The notes under the pieces: generated by a model | What the model saw: only the letters and a program-made list of their open reading frames with translations | Database searches by the model: none | Told to the model about the DNA's origin: nothing | In this document: one piece after another, positions 41,350 to 53,286 of the stretch | Layout of the letters: every line of letters starts with the position of its first letter | Numbering within the stretch: the first letter of the stretch is position 1 | From: Mantis religiosa | Lineage: Eukaryota > Arthropoda > Insecta > Mantodea > Mantidae | Assembly (NCBI GenBank): GCA_030765055.1 | Contig: CM060953.1 | Location: 19,841,137 to 19,905,136 of the forward strand | Direction: 5' to 3' | Length of the DNA: 64,000 bases | Position numbers and translations under genes: made by a program

Positions 41350-41600
41350 CCATTACATGTTTCATATTTAATATTTTGGCACGTAATGCTTACTGATGTA
41401 TTATAAAATGAATATTGTTATTGCTTATACCTATTTCGTTTAAATAACATTTCACTCTACCAATTAGATCTCAGTACATGAGTAGATCAGTTCGGTATAG
41501 TTCATAAACATCAGGTAGAGCTGCAGTAACTATGGAAACAAGATAGGTAAGGAAATCATAAGAGATATTTCAGTAATTTCCACCGTGAAAGATAATATGT
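41350..41600. repeat. Spacer J copy 3
   Basis: CATGTTTCATATTTAATATT, CAATTAGATCTCAGTACATG and CTATGGAAACAAGATAGGTA. The GC-rich block that precedes J elsewhere is absent. I see no gene. Confidence 0.5.
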
Positions 41601-42072
41601 GTTGCTCAGCCTCAACATCACGAGGAAGTCATCTGTCACGCTACGAGTATGTTACAATAAAAGTATATCAGTAAATATTGACTTTTTACTAAGTATTCTT
41701 TTAATATTACCCAATTGTAGCGTGTTAAGTCTGTATTACTATAGAAAAGAATCATAATTATTTTATGTGAGCTTTAATAAACCTTGTGAAAGCAACTTGA
41801 AGTCCTAAGGTGTAGTCAAAGCCCATGAAGTATTTTGCATTCTAAAGATATTGCTTTACACGATCATTTGAGTAAAGTAAAAGAAATGAAGTTGCAGCAG
41901 CTGCAGACAATGCCATTCCTCATAATTTCATTTCGAGCCTGATTATTAGTCATTCTGCTATTCCACAATGTTGTAAAGTGTTAATATGGGAACTACTGCC
42001 AGAATTACAGGCCAAACAAACCTTCAAAGAATTATTATGTAAGCAACACCATCTCATAGAGGAAAACTGTGA
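41601..42072. repeat. Spacer E copy 3
   Basis: CCGTGAAAGATAATATGTGT, TTTATGTGAGCTTTAATAAA and GCAGCTGCAGACAATGCC (altered). No gene. Confidence 0.5.
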
Positions 42073-42397
42073 AAATTTTAGAACATATACTAAAATTATA
42101 AGTATTACATTCTCACACAGAATAACTTCTCCGGTCACATTTCTATAAAAATACATTCTAATTACTGTTTATTTTTCTGCTGGTAAAGCAAATAAACCTA
42201 AGGTATATGAAACAGTACAAATATAGCTCATTTTAAAAATTTGTAAGTAGTTGCCAGTTTTCTTCACCACGGTCAAGATCTTACAGGTGGAGCCATCTGT
42301 TGACAGCAAGACGAAGTCGTAGCAGAATACTATCTGTCAATTTGATTGCCAACCAAAGTTGCTTTCTTGACTCTTAATTAACAATTAAAAGAAAGTG
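42073..42397 (+). repeat. R-core copy 16
   Basis: Motif at 42286-42299 (GGTGGAGCCATCTG). DDE-T subtype. Confidence 0.83.
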
Positions 42398-43420
42398 TGT
42401 AAAATAGTAGTTTGATGTAAAAGTCCCACAATGGTTCCGTAACACTGACATTCATCTTCTGCGAGCTCAGATCCAATATTGTTACTCTTCTGTCTCTTTC
42501 CAACTCATATTCTCAGCCAACCTCCCCCCCACACCAAGTACAGTTGAGTGTAATGTACAATTACAGACATACGCCTAGTAACAGTTTATTAACAAATGAA
42601 TACTGACAATATGTTAAATGGTTAATCATGTTAGTACCACATTTACCGCTTAAATCGGTATTATAAATAGATAATGTCTGTTTACCATAATACACAAGTA
42701 GACAAACCTCCAACGGCAAGTCCTTTAAGAAGAGCCATGCTTTCTTGGTTACAAAATCACAGTATCCCATTTGATGAAAGTAGCACCAAAACAAAATTGT
42801 ATGATTTAATTCCAGGTAACAAACCGACTCAGAAAAACACTTTGATTGACCAAATATTGTCAGAAATATAACCATCAAACCTTAAGGCTTCCTCCGTAAC
42901 ATCGAGATCTGAATTGTATAGAATTAATGGAGACATACCAAACAAAAGAAGACTGCAGATATGTGACTTTTAAAATGAAGGACGCAAAGAATGATTTGCT
43001 AAAATTGGACAAATAGAATTGGAAAGGTATTTCATCATATGGATGAAAGAAAACAGGAATATTGGAAAAAGGTTGCTCTAAGGGAAGAAAAAATTATAAT
43101 TAATACAATGATGACAGTGATAATGACTCAACAAATAAAGATGTGTCACGCGTAGAAGAATTAAAATATGATTAGAGGCAATATTGTAAAACCCAGTGTT
43201 AGTGTTGTGTGTGAAATAAAAACTTATAGGAGTATTTAATTTGTTGGAGACTGGACGACATCGCTAAATAACGACACATTAAATAACTTGAGAGTGTGAA
43301 CTCATCGCAGTGTGATATGTCTGCTATTGAAGTCCATCCATTGCCCGACACATAGCAGCTACGGGCGACGTGATCGCGATTTCATTTCAAATCCTGTTAC
43401 TAGTCAAACTACAAAATTAA
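42398..43420 (+). pseudogene. DDE-T transposase remnant (copy 8), best C-ward preservation
   Basis: The open 42674-42871 contains VYHNTQVDKPPTASPLRRAM, then LQNHSIPFDESSTKTKLYDL and NKPTQKNTLIDQILSEI. The Asp before SxYHN, the second catalytic residue, is in the preceding frame (IDNVCL). Further on the LPP...IELI region is degraded, then FKMKDAKNDLLKLD, YHHMDE, and the acidic SDNDSTNKDVSRVEELKYD end. The 3' flank is shortened and stops at CATAGCAGCTACGGGCGACG. Confidence 0.76.
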
Positions 43421-43599
43421 CAGTAGTGCTACCGCTCTTAGGGCACAATAATTGCACTACTAAACCGCAATTAGTTTTGATTCTAACGACTCCAATTCGA
43501 TTAAGACCATAAATGAAAGTTTTTTTTAATATATACGAGGCTTTGGTAGGGAATAAGTGGAGAAAAGTGTCAGGGTCCCGCGCAATCCCCCCGTTAGTA
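43421..43599. other. Mixed spacer
   Basis: CAGTAGTGCTACCGCTCTTAGGG-like sequence also found before R-cores at 4.8 and 28.5 kb, then a poly-T stretch and a local TCAGGGTCCCGCGCAATCCC piece. No gene. Confidence 0.4.
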
Positions 43600-43879
43600 T
43601 CGGTATTAGGATGCAGGGTTGAATTCTGCTTAATACTGTATGACTGAATGCGAGGAGGTTTAAAGGGTGAACAAACTTATATAAATCGAAAAGTAAATGC
43701 AAATATTTACATCAGGTTTATACTCGATGTAGCGAGAGCAAAGTTGATAGCGGCGAACAAATGACTGTCGTACTCTGTACAAAATTCCTTGTGAGTGTCG
43801 AATAACTTCACGTGCTGCTGTTATTAGGGAGATAGACTTTCTTCTGAGATATGTATTCACAAGACAAAGATAAAATAAA
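43600..43879. repeat. Spacer H copy 3, empty site of the TA-flanked element
   Basis: Continuous TTTATACTCGATGTAGCGAG at 43717-43736 shows the state before insertion at 13215. Also an empty PLE-C site (ACAAAATTCCTTGTGAGTGT, 43782-43800). Confidence 0.6.
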
Positions 43880-44465
43880 CTACATTACAGGAACTGAACC
43901 AGTGACATTTGGAGTAACAGTCTTCGGCATTACGTATTGGGTCACCGGAACTGTTACAGAAGCACCACTAGAGTAGGCTACATGCTAGAAGAAGGCAGTT
44001 AATCGATGTTGAGTGTCATTCTGGCAAGTGATTAATGCGAGATTTGAGAAATATTTGAGGCATCGAATCTCAAGAACGCCAATAACGAGTTACTAAGAGT
44101 AGATATTCCTATACTAGGGAAGCTGTTTTAATGACGTTCTAATCAAATAAGTTCATCCACTTTGTTTAAATACCATGTTATCAGCTTCTGATGCCAATTT
44201 GGTTTAACACAAATAACTCGGTATGTTTAGTCACAGATAATGCCTTGCCTATCCTAACTTGTTTATATTAGTCACGTCTATAACCTCTGAAAGTATTTCA
44301 GTGTAGTTAATTAGCACTCTGTAGAACTGCGCTAAAAGGTACCTAACAAAATCATAAGAGATATTTCAGTAATTCTTACCGTGAAAGACAATCTTTGAGA
44401 GAATGTTACAATAAATGTATAAACATTGACTTTGAACAGCTAAGTACTCATTTGATCTTATCCTA
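43880..44465. repeat. Spacer I copy 1 (and short E)
   Basis: CTACATTACAGGAACTGAAC, CGGCATTACGTATTGGGTCA and ACACTACTAGAGTAGGCTAC-like landmarks, shared with 49.19 and 63.60 kb. From about 44340 it turns into a much shortened spacer E. No gene. Confidence 0.5.
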
Positions 44466-44580
44466 GCAGGTGGCGCCATCTATGTATAGCAAGACCAGAT
44501 ATGTACAGAATTATACCTCAATTTACTTGTCAGACGACGTTCCTCACTTGACGGTTAATTAACAAATAAAAGTGCGTTTC
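44466..44580 (+). repeat. R-core copy 17, left half deleted, keeps GGCGCC
   Basis: Begins at the motif (GGTGGCGCCATCT, 44469-44481). The whole lead is missing, joined to TTATCCTAGCA of spacer E. Confidence 0.78.
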
Positions 44581-45698
44581 CTGTATATGTGTAAAATAGT
44601 AGTTTCATGTGTAAGTCCTGCCATGGTTCAAGAACACTGACTTTCAACATCAGCGATTTCAGATCCAACTTTATTTCGCTTCTCTCTATTTCCAACTCGT
44701 TTACTCAGCAACCCCCCCCCCCCTCCCGGAGTACAGCTGACTGTAATGAGCTATCATTGACATATGCATTCGCCCCTTAACTCGGTGTTTGAAATAGATA
44801 ACTTCTCTTACCATAATACACAAGTAGATAAACCTCCAACGTCAAGTTCTTTAAGATGATATGTGCTTTTTCAGCTACATAATCACAATACTTCATTTGA
44901 TAGCTGTCTGGACTAATTCCAGCTTACAAATCGACTAGGGAAAACACATTGATTGTCCAAATATTCTCAGAAATATAACTATAGAACCATAAGGCTTCTT
45001 CCATAACATCCACATCAATATCCTGTAGAATTTATAGCGAGATACCAATACAAGAGCTAGCTGGAGATATGCATCTTTTAAAATGAAGGACGGAACGAAT
45101 GATTTGGTAAAATTAGAAAAATGAAATTAGAAAATGTATGTCGTCATATGGATGAAAGAGATCAGGAAGATTGGAAAAAGGATGCACTAAAGTAAGAAAA
45201 AATTATAATTGACAATGTGATGGGAACAGTGTCGAAGATGACTGTGATAATGACTCAACAGATGAAGATATGTCAGCGTAGAAGAACTATAATGCTATTA
45301 AAGGCAAAATTGTTAAAACAAGTGTTATGTTGTTGTGTGTAAAATTAAAACTTTTCTGGAAATATATTAATTAATTTTTTGGTGACTGACTGCACGACAT
45401 CGCTCAGTAACGACACATGAAATAAACAATGCGTGAACTCATTGCAGTGTGATATCTGTACTTTTGAAGGCCTGGGAAAGCAGATAACAGACTCCCATAC
45501 AAGTTGTCATGTAAATATTGAAGTGTTTAAGAACCACAGCCCGCCCCAAAGCAGCTACGGGTAACGGGACCGCGATTTCATTCCAAACTCTATTACTAGT
45601 CAAGCTGTCAACTTAATCGCACAATAATTGCACAACAAAAATGCTTTTAACAGTTTAGTACCATAAGTTCATTGATACCATGAAATAAAGTTAGAAAG
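44581..45698 (+). pseudogene. DDE-T transposase remnant (copy 9)
   Basis: Heavily deleted: NTQVDKPPTSSSLR is readable, followed by gaps. Later ASSITSTSIS sits where LPP is expected, then FKMKDGTNDLVKLEK, VCRHMDERDQEDWKKDALK and an acidic tail. A poly-C tract (about 44710) lies in its upstream part, as in copies 8 and 11. The flank includes GCAGCTACGGGTAACGGGAC. Confidence 0.68.
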
Positions 45699-46010
45699 CT
45701 TGTGGTTTATATATTTAATTCAGAAGACTCCCGTTCTCATACAAAATAATTTCTTATGTCAAAATTATATCAAAGTACATTCTAATTACCGTCTACTTTC
45801 AATCAGTGATACGCGATTAAACTCAATGCACGAACAAACATTATACACACATTTCATTTTAAAACTTTGTAAATAATTACAAATTTTCTTTACAGTGGTA
45901 GGATATTACAAGTAGAGCCATCTGTGGACGGCAAGACGAGTTAGGGCCATTACCATCTTTCAAATGTTTTGTCAACGTGGCGGTTAATTAGGAACTAAAA
46001 GAGCGTGTCC
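45699..46010 (+). repeat. R-core copy 18
   Basis: Motif at 45911-45924 (AGTAGAGCCATCTG). The following spacer leads to PLE-B. Confidence 0.82.
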
Positions 46011-46356
46011 TTATAACGTACATGGTACATAGTTATAAATCATTTCACGTGATGCTGTGTGCGTGTATGTCAGTTAAATACTAAACAGGGCATTTAAATA
46101 CAGCGCTTTGCTTGAAGTTTTTAATGGCATTTACCCTCTCAGATAACAGGTCCTTATGTCTAACGTTTTTCTAAAATTAATATAATTTTAAGTCGACTTA
46201 GTGCTCTATGCTCCATACATTGCTAGTGTTTACCATCCCAGGGCTACAAAAATTTTCCAGAATAGCAAGTTACTATGCCCACAGGACAAGTGCAATGTAA
46301 AACATCTTTTGAAATCATATAATATAAAGTAAAACGACACAGACAAAAACACAGTT
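46011..46356. repeat. Spacer with empty LTR-A site
   Basis: The TTGAAATCATATAATATAAAG at about 46310 passes through the LTR-A insertion point, giving a clear empty allele. No gene. Confidence 0.58.
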
Positions 46357-46619
46357 GTGTATCGGGTAAACTGCAAAGGCTGTGATAACTTTTACACGGG
46401 CAAACTAAAAGGAAGTTGAACATTAGGCTTAAGGACTATTTTAGAAATATAAAGAACAGAAATATCGGCAGTAGCGTACCATTAATGAAACAAGAATCAC
46501 GATATAGAACAAGATATCAATTTATTAAAAAGCGTCCAGGGTACAACTGCATTAACCACGCAGTATGAAGGAAAACTGTCCAATTTCGTCAACACCTTTG
46601 AAGGGGACGTAAAATGTAA
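46357..46619 (+). pseudogene. PLE-B remnant copy 8, retains the GIY-YIG-type core
   Basis: The start reads in frame VYRVNCKGCDNFYTGKLKGS before a stop: the paired cysteines and the FYTG turn correspond to CDKFYIG of PLE-A. This identifies PLE-B as a GIY-YIG-bearing Penelope-like element. The rest shows NISAVAYH-, HDIEQDINLLKSVQGTTALT- and EGKLSNF-like pieces in shifted frames. Confidence 0.75.
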
Positions 46620-46859
46620 TGTGTAGTGTTTAGCACCTGCTTTTACTACATACGGCAGCGCCGGCGGTGACACTAATGTTACATGAAGTGAAGATGGAGT
46701 ACTAGTGTAATGAGATAGTGGAAGAAAACTGGAGTCACCGGAGAAAAGTCGTTCCAGTACCGTGTTGTACACCACAAATCTCACCTTGCGGTCGCATAGG
46801 ATCGAACTCGGGAAGCTTCGGTGAGAGTAGAGCGATTTGAAAACTCAGCCACTCCGCGG
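46620..46859 (-). mobile_element. SINE-A copy 5
   Basis: At the same PLE-B junction as copies 1, 3 and 6. B box CGAGTTCGATCC is nearly intact, while the A box is altered (TGGCTGAGTTTTCAAATC). Confidence 0.75.
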
Positions 46860-46934
46860 ATAAAGATTCAGAACTTCAAGTTTATCAAGAAACCACGGAG
46901 ACGCCACTATCACCTCCAAGGAGCTCATCGAATC
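46860..46934. repeat. Truncated GC block
   Basis: AACTTCAAGTTTATCAAGAA and GGAGACGCCACTATC match the start of GC block first halves, which then break off into SINE-C. Confidence 0.45.
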
Positions 46935-47122
46935 AAAACCCCCTGTACAGAGCGGATCCATCCCCTTCAGGGACAGGGTGGTAATTAACCTTCTCAGGAT
47001 TCACCTGGAGACCTGGTAAAACTCCCGTAAACTCGAATTGGTCAGGTAGACCGGCCACAGGATTCAAACCTAGACCTTCCGAATGTGCACCGCAAACGAA
47101 ACAGCCTCAGCCATCCCGCTCG
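46935..47122 (-). mobile_element. SINE-C copy 1 (tRNA-derived)
   Basis: Minus strand: CGAGCGGGATGGCTGAGG with A-box core TGGCTGAGG (rc 47105-47113), then the B box GGTTTGAATCC (rc 47060-47070), and GGTGAATCCTGAGAAGGTTA in the body. A tRNA-like head distinct from SINE-A and SINE-B. Confidence 0.78.
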
Positions 47123-47329
47123 ACTGGAAAAATCTTACAGTTTATATCTAAATATATTTTTGACTTTGTATACATTTATTGTAACAATCTCGCAACGTGT
47201 CAAATTGATTCGTCCTAATGTTGAGGCTAAACAATTCATATTGACTTTCACTGTGGGAATTACTGAAACAGCTCATTAGTTTCTTATCTACCTTGTTTCC
47301 ATGGTTACCGCAGCTCTACAGATTGTTGA
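47123..47329. repeat. Shared stretch with inverted spacer J piece
   Basis: Matches 56287-56500 (TTTTTGACTTTGTATACATT, AACAATCTCGCAACGTGTCA). It contains CTACCTTGTTTCCATGGTTA, the reverse complement of the ACCATGGAAACAAG core of spacer J. A 64-codon frame (47085-47279) is not recognisable. Confidence 0.45.
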
Positions 47330-47664
47330 ATGGCTAAGTATTCCTTTTATATTAACCTAGTTGTTGTATTGCAACAGATAAGAGTAATTATTTTTATGTG
47401 AGCTTTAACAAAACTTGTTAAAGTAATTTGAAATCGTCAGGAAAGGTGTTGCATAGTTAAGTGATAACGATATATGATTTTTTGTAGCTACGGGCAACTT
47501 GAGTGTGATTTTTCGTAATTTCATTTAGAGTCTGATTATTTGTAATGCTGATATCCTACAATGTTGTGAAGTACTAACATGGGAACTACTGTTATAATCA
47601 TATAGCAAACAAACCTTCCCAAATTTCCAGTTCATTAAAACCATCACACAGGAAATCTGCCAAA
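47330..47664. repeat. Spacer E copy 5
   Basis: TATGTGAGCTTTAACAAAAC and GTAGCTACGGGCAACTTGAG. No gene. Confidence 0.5.
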
Positions 47665-47970
47665 AATTGTACATTATATACTTAAATTAGAATACCTTCA
47701 TTCCCACACAGAATTATTTCTTCAGTGACATGTCTATCACAATACACTGTAATCAATTTTTATTTCCATAAGGTAAAAATATAATAAACCTAAGGTGTAT
47801 GCATCAGTACAAATATAGTTCATTTTAAAACTTTGTAAATAATTGCCAGTTTTCTTCACCGCGGTAAGATATTACAGGTGGAGCCATCTGTGGACGGCCA
47901 GTCGCGGTCGAAACATTATCATCTGTAAATTTGTCAACCTTGCGGTTAATTAAGAACTAAAATAGTGAGT
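47665..47970 (+). repeat. R-core copy 19
   Basis: Motif at 47877-47890 (GGTGGAGCCATCTG, GTGGACGGCC). DDE-T-type lead but PLE-B-type end, so the core itself is recombinant between the two subtypes. Confidence 0.82.
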
Positions 47971-48502
47971 CTTTATAATGTACATGGTACATAACTAAAA
48001 AACATTTGACGTGATCGTGTGTGTCGGTTAAATACTAAACAGCGCTTTTAAATACAGGGCTTTGCATGAAATTGTCAACACAACATACGAGCATTCTCTC
48101 TGACGAAATGGTTATGACATTAGCCTTGAAGTGAAAGATAAAGCAGTTAGAAACTCCACTTTTCTTGACGTTTTATATTTTTGCATTCTTAGTTTGCTTG
48201 TTTTTTATGTTTCGTCCAAGCTGTTAATTCTCGTATGAATATATGTATATACCGGAGAAATTTCACCTTGTACTGCAATTAATTACAGTTTTTTATAACA
48301 AAGTTTGAATCCTGCTTAATACATTCACATGCTGTACGTCTAAATGCGAGGTGGTTAAGTATGGTCGAACTTACATAAAGTAAAAGTAAATGAAACTCTT
48401 TACATCAGATTTGTACAAACTACTCGAAATGGCGACTGCGTTTTCAGTGTAAAGATGACAGCGGCGAACAAACGACTGTCGTACTCTGTACAAATTTCTT
48501 GT
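47971..48502. repeat. Spacer H copy 4, left part
   Basis: Up to about 48080 the R-core spacer, then H (ACGTTTTATATTTTTGCATT, CGTCCAAGCTGTTAATTCTC, ATGGCGACTGCGTTTTCAGT). Ends AAATTTCTTGT (48492-48502), the left PLE-C target copy. No gene is seen. Confidence 0.55.
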
Positions 48503-49080
48503 TTTCTTCTCGGGCAGTCAGCCATCATCAGGGTATTTATAAAATGTTATGAGCACAAAATGAAACACTGGATATAACACAACTATAAGCAAAGACAAAA
48601 CACTATCAAAATTTGCATGACTGAACAAAAGACTGCTTCAGTAAATTAAATGCCAGGTCAGGAGATGGCGTGAGTATAGAAAATTTTGTCAAACAAACGT
48701 AACTACTTAACTTATCAAGTTGTGTTGATCTTTGCATCTTAATTCGATGGATTTCCATGTTTAAGGCCGATTTCCAAGAGGAGCTGATCTGAAATCCAGC
48801 ATCACGATTAAGCGTACTCCTTTCAGAGGAAATCGTCAAAGCCTCCTTAATTCTCTGCTCCCAGTAACAGTTGCATTTTGCTAAGATGGTCGTCTCACGA
48901 AAATTGTCTAAATGGTGGTTATCAAAACAATGCTCTTCCATTTTGTGGTTATAACATTTTATAAATATCCTGAAGATAGGAGAGATGTACACTCCCGAAA
49001 CGTTGATATCTACTCATCTTTTCACCTGACTGCCTGCTCAAGATCAAAGTGAGATTATTCTTCGCTTCAGGTCTTATTTT
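48503..49080 (-). mobile_element. PLE-C element copy 1 with hammerhead-like ends
   Basis: A 578-bp insert between AAATTTCTTGT and AAATTCCTTCT (a decayed 11-bp duplication). The minus strand encodes a PLE C-terminal region. The two ends carry the same ACATTTTATAAATATCC segment in opposite orientations, each attached to a hammerhead-ribozyme-like core: CTGATGA with GAAA on the minus strand (rc 48525-48531 and 48503-48506), and CTGAAGA (48970-48976) with GAAAC (48997-49001) on the plus strand. The same site and arrangement occur at 62938-63517. Confidence 0.72.
48606..48992 (-). pseudogene. PLE-C endonuclease C-terminus, copy 1
   Basis: Frame: KCYNHKMEEHCFDNHHLDNF, then RETTILAKCNCYWEQRIKEA, LNRDAGFQISSSWKSALN. 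This matches the tail after the GIY-YIG core in Penelope-like elements (EH..., T.VLAK...YW.R.I.EA..I, N.D.G...S..W). The core itself is missing: upstream of KCYNHK the frame runs into the inverted hammerhead-like end. Confidence 0.78.
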
Positions 49081-49714
49081 AAATTCCTTCTGAATGTCGA
49101 TTAACTTCAGGTACTGCTATTATTCCAGCAGTTAGATTTTCCTCTGAGATATGCACTCACAAGACGTAGAAACAATTACCTACATTACAGGAACCGAACC
49201 AATGACATTTGGAGTACCAATCTTCGGCATTACGTATTGGTCCATCAGAACTGTTATAGAAACACTACTAGAGTAGGCTACATGATACAAGAAGGCATTA
49301 AGTCGCTGTTCAGTGTCGTACTGGCAGGCGTTTACTTCGAGATTAAAGAAATCTTTGAGACATTAAAGCATGAGAACGCCAATAACAAGTTAGTAAGAAT
49401 CAGTACTTCTATACTCGGGAAGCAGTTTTAAAGACATTATAATCCGATATTTTCACCCATCTTGTTTAATTACCAATTTAACAGCATCTGATATTAATCA
49501 GGTTTATCAAAAGACAACTGCGTTAAGTTTAGTCGCAGACTAAACTGCCTATCTCAACTTGCTTATGGTAGTCACCTCTACAACCTCTGAAATTGTTTTG
49601 GTGTAGTTAATTAACATCCTGTAGAAGTATGGAAACAACATAGGTAAGGAAATCATGAGATATTTCAGTAATTCCTACCGTGAAAGACAATATGAACTCT
49701 TAAACCTCAACATG
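49081..49714. repeat. Spacers H (right part) and I, copy 2
   Basis: GTCGATTAACTTCAGGTACT, then TACATTACAGGAACCGAACC, TTACGTATTGGTCCATCAGA, and a J-like GTATGGAAACAACATAGGTA near 49627. The 49237-49431 frame has no recognised motif and is not conserved at 63.6 kb. Confidence 0.5.
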
Positions 49715-50111
49715 AAGATGAACTGTTTGACACGTTGCGAGAAAGTAACAATAAAAGTATACAAGTAAATATTTACTTTGAACGACTCAGTATTCATTTT
49801 ATATTATCACATTTGTTGTATTACTACAGATTACAATAGTATTATTTTTCGTGAGCTTTGATAAACCTTGTGAAAGCAAGTAAGGTGCAGACAAAGCTCA
49901 CGAAATATTTTGCATGCATAGGTACTAACGATATTAAATTATACGATTATTTAAGTAAAGTAAAAGGAATTAATGTATAACAGCTACGGGCAATGAACGT
50001 GAGATCTTTCCTAATCTCATTTGGAATCCCATTATTAGTTACTCAGCTATCCCTCAATGTTTTAAAATGCAAACAGTGAATTAAAACTATCCCACGGAGG
50101 AAATATCTAAA
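49715..50111. repeat. Spacer E copy 6
   Basis: TTCGTGAGCTTTGATAAACC, CAGCTACGGGCAATGAACG. No gene. Confidence 0.5.
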
Positions 50112-50440
50112 CATTGTAAATAATATACCTAACTTTGAAGACTTTCACTCTCACACAGAAATATTTCTTCGGTCATATTTCTATCCAAATAGATTCTAAT
50201 TACTGTTTATTTTCATAAGGAAGAAAGCAAACAAACCTAAGTTACATGCAACAGTACAGATATCGTTCGTTTTAAAATTTTGTAAATAATTGCCAGTTTT
50301 CTTCACCGCGGCTACATATTACAGGTGGAGCTATCTATGTACAGGAAGACGAGGTCGTAGCAGAATGCTATCTGTCAATTTGTTTGTTAACCCAAGGTCT
50401 TCTCTTGACGATTAATTAAGAATTAAAGGATCGTATCCTG
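50112..50440 (+). repeat. R-core copy 20
   Basis: Motif at 50324-50336 (GGTGGAGCTATCT). DDE-T subtype. Confidence 0.82.
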
Positions 50441-51630
50441 TTAATTAGTAGTTACATGTTAAGTCGCGCAAAATTCTGGAACGCTCAGCATCACTTTCAG
50501 CGAGCCCAGACTAAACGCTCCTATGTCCTCTATTGGGGAGAACCTCCTCCCTCAAATACAATTGACTGTAATGTTGTATGACAGTCATACTCCTATTAAG
50601 TGTTCATAAACAAATTAATACTGAAGTTATGTTACATGACCAGTCATAATGTTAATTTCTAATTTATCTCTTAACTCGGTGCTAACAATAGATGCCGTCA
50701 CTTACCATAATACACAAGTAGATAAACCTCCTTCGTCAAGTGTTTTAAGAATATATATGCTTTCTTGCTTACAGAACCACAATAACCAGTGGATGAAAAT
50801 ACCACCAAAATATAATTGTAAGCTGACAAACCGACTTAGAAATACACTTTGATTGACCAAATATTATCTGAATATAACCATGAAACCTTAGGGCTTCCTC
50901 CCTAGCATCCGGAACTGAATCCTATAGATTTAATGTAGACAGATAACAAACAATGGGATGCTTCCAGAAATGTCACCTATAAAGTGAAAGACGAAATTTT
51001 CTGCCGCCTACGATTTGAGCAAACTGCACAATTGAAATGGGTAAAGGTATGTCATAGTGTGGATGAAATAAAACAACACTATTAGAATACAGTACATTAA
51101 CGGTAGAAAAAAAATTGAAAGAATGGTGATTGAAGACGATGGTATGGAAATAGTGATGATGGCAATGATTCATAAGAACATATGTCAAAGCTTGAAGAAA
51201 TAAAACATGATAAAAGGAAAAATTGTTTAACTCTGTTAAGTTCTATGTAAGTGATAAACCTTTCTGGAACCATAGTATTTAATTTGTTGGACATGGAATG
51301 TACGGCTTCCCTAAACAGCGACACTTGACATAAACAATCTAGTGACTCTTCAGGGAGTGAAGTTATCACAGTGAGATATCACTGCTATTCAAGACCTGGA
51401 AAAGCAGGTAAGAGACTCTCATCAAAGCTGTCATTTAAATATTTCATCGTTCAAGTAGCATTGCGTGGCCAATAGCAGTTAAGGGCAAGGGAAGCGTGAT
51501 AATTTTCCAAACTCTGTTACTAGTCATGCTGAGATGGAAACTTGTTGCAAACCTCAAGCTACTATAATTATACAGCAAAAAATTAATATATCAAGTTCCG
51601 TTTATTTGAAATCTGACAATGAAAACCAAT
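50441..51630 (+). pseudogene. DDE-T transposase remnant (copy 10), chimeric
   Basis: 50649-50852 contains LNSVLTIDAVTYHNTQVDKP: the second catalytic Asp is present but the following Asn became Ala. The middle is shortened. At about 50970 it changes to the other C-terminal subtype (VKDEIFCRLRFEQTAQLKWV), the one at 23.9 and 34.9 kb. This copy therefore shows both subtypes as one gene. The 3' flank (GTGAGATATCACTGCTATTC) runs to the LINE insertion at 51631; AACCAAT (51624-51630) is its left target copy. Confidence 0.75.
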
Positions 51631-53286
51631 ACACAGCACAGTGGTGTCGCTGAAGGTGAGTCCTGCTGCTTGGAGCAGGGGCCTTCGACTTGTTGCCATA
51701 CCGGGACACTGTCCCTTACTGGCATTATGATGGAGTTTATTCATCGGGCGGTGGTTAAATGGTTGGATTTTGTCCTAGGGTTTTTTTTTAATGATGATGA
51801 ATGAGATTAGAAGAGATATTTGGATAAAGATGGTGTATGATGGGGGTTTGTATTATGGTAGGCCTAAGGTGGTTCGTGGGTGTTTGTAGGTAGCCCCGGG
51901 GTCTAAATCATATTCCCCGAGACCCCTGATGAGATGGTTGAAGCTGGATGGTAGGTTGGAGTAGAATTTGTATGAAAGAGTCTTGATGTAGCTTGTGAGA
52001 GTGGGAAATGAAAGGTCGTTATGAATATTGGTGTTGGGGATGTACCAATCGGCTCCTGTAGCAATGCGGAGAAATCGGTTCTGCAGGACCTGGAGTTTGT
52101 TTAAGTTTGATGATGCTGCAGCACCCCAGACTTGACATGCGTAGGTGATAGCTGGTCTAAGAATTTGCTGGTATATGAGAAGTTTGTTTCTGAGGCTCAT
52201 GGGTGACTTTTGGTTGTATAATGGGTATAGCATATCCATACGTTTGGTAATTTTTGAGGCTACAGATGTAATATGTGTTTTCCAGGTGAGACGCATGTCG
52301 AGCTGGACTCCAAGGTATTGGGCCTGATTTCTCCAGGGGATGTCTTCTCCTGCTATGTGGAGCTCTGGGACGTCGTGAACTTGGCGACGGGTGAAGGTTA
52401 CTGCCTGTGTTTTTGTAGCATTTATGCGTAGGCGCCAGGTGAGGAACCAGGCGGAAAGCATGTCAGCATAGCACTGGAGGCGTTGTACAGCCGTGAGGTG
52501 TTGACAAGAGGCTGTGGTGATTGCTGTGTCATCAGCGAACAGGTACAGGTTGCAGCTCCAGATAGTGGGAAGGATGTTGATATAAGTTAAGAATAGAAGG
52601 GGTCCAAGTACACTACCTTGGGGTACCCCTGCATTGATTAGGTAGGGTCGGAAAGAAATGTCATCTCTGACAACGGAGAAGGTGCGATGGGTAGGGTAAT
52701 GGTTGACAATGTGTATTATGTAGGGAGGAAAGTTGTAGCTGATTAATCGATGAAGAAGGCCTTGATGCCAAACTGAATCGAAGGCCTTTGTGATGTCCAA
52801 AAATAGAGCTGCAACATACTGTCTGTTATTGAAGGCTCGAGTAACTTCATCAGCTAGACGTAGAAGTTGGTGTGATGTGGAGTGGGAGCGGCGAAAGCCA
52901 AATTGCTCTGGGCGAATGATGTGTAGCTCGTCCAGTAGGTTTTGGAGGCGATGTTGCAGTACCTTTTCGAATAATATACTTATGGCTGGTAGCAGACTAA
53001 TGGGACGATGGTTTGAAATTTGTTTGGAGTCCTTGCCAGGTTTGGGGATGGTAATGATTTTGGCATGTTTCCATTTTGCAGGAAAGTAGGAAAGAAGGAG
53101 CAGCCTGTTGAACAGATGAACAATCAAGGCTATCCAGTTCTGCGGGAGTGCCTTGAAAGCAGCGTTTGGTATGGAGTCGCAACCAGCAGCTTTGTAGGGT
53201 CGGACTGAAGCTATCAGACCACTGACCTCAGCGGTGTTTGTGAGCAGCACTTCGGCTGAGTTGTAGGGAGAGGCAAGAAATATGAT
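51631..53286 (-). mobile_element. Jockey-type LINE copy L4, 5'-truncated (1656 bp)
   Basis: Flanked by the 7-bp duplication AACCAAT (51624-51630, 53287-53293). The 3' end is shared with L2 (GGTGTCGCTGAAGGTGAGTC on +). The 5' truncation falls inside the RT domain. The right flank GAACAATTATAAAAATTGTG-like sequence is the beginning of an R-core, and the paralogue at 59.8 kb is uninterrupted. Confidence 0.9.
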
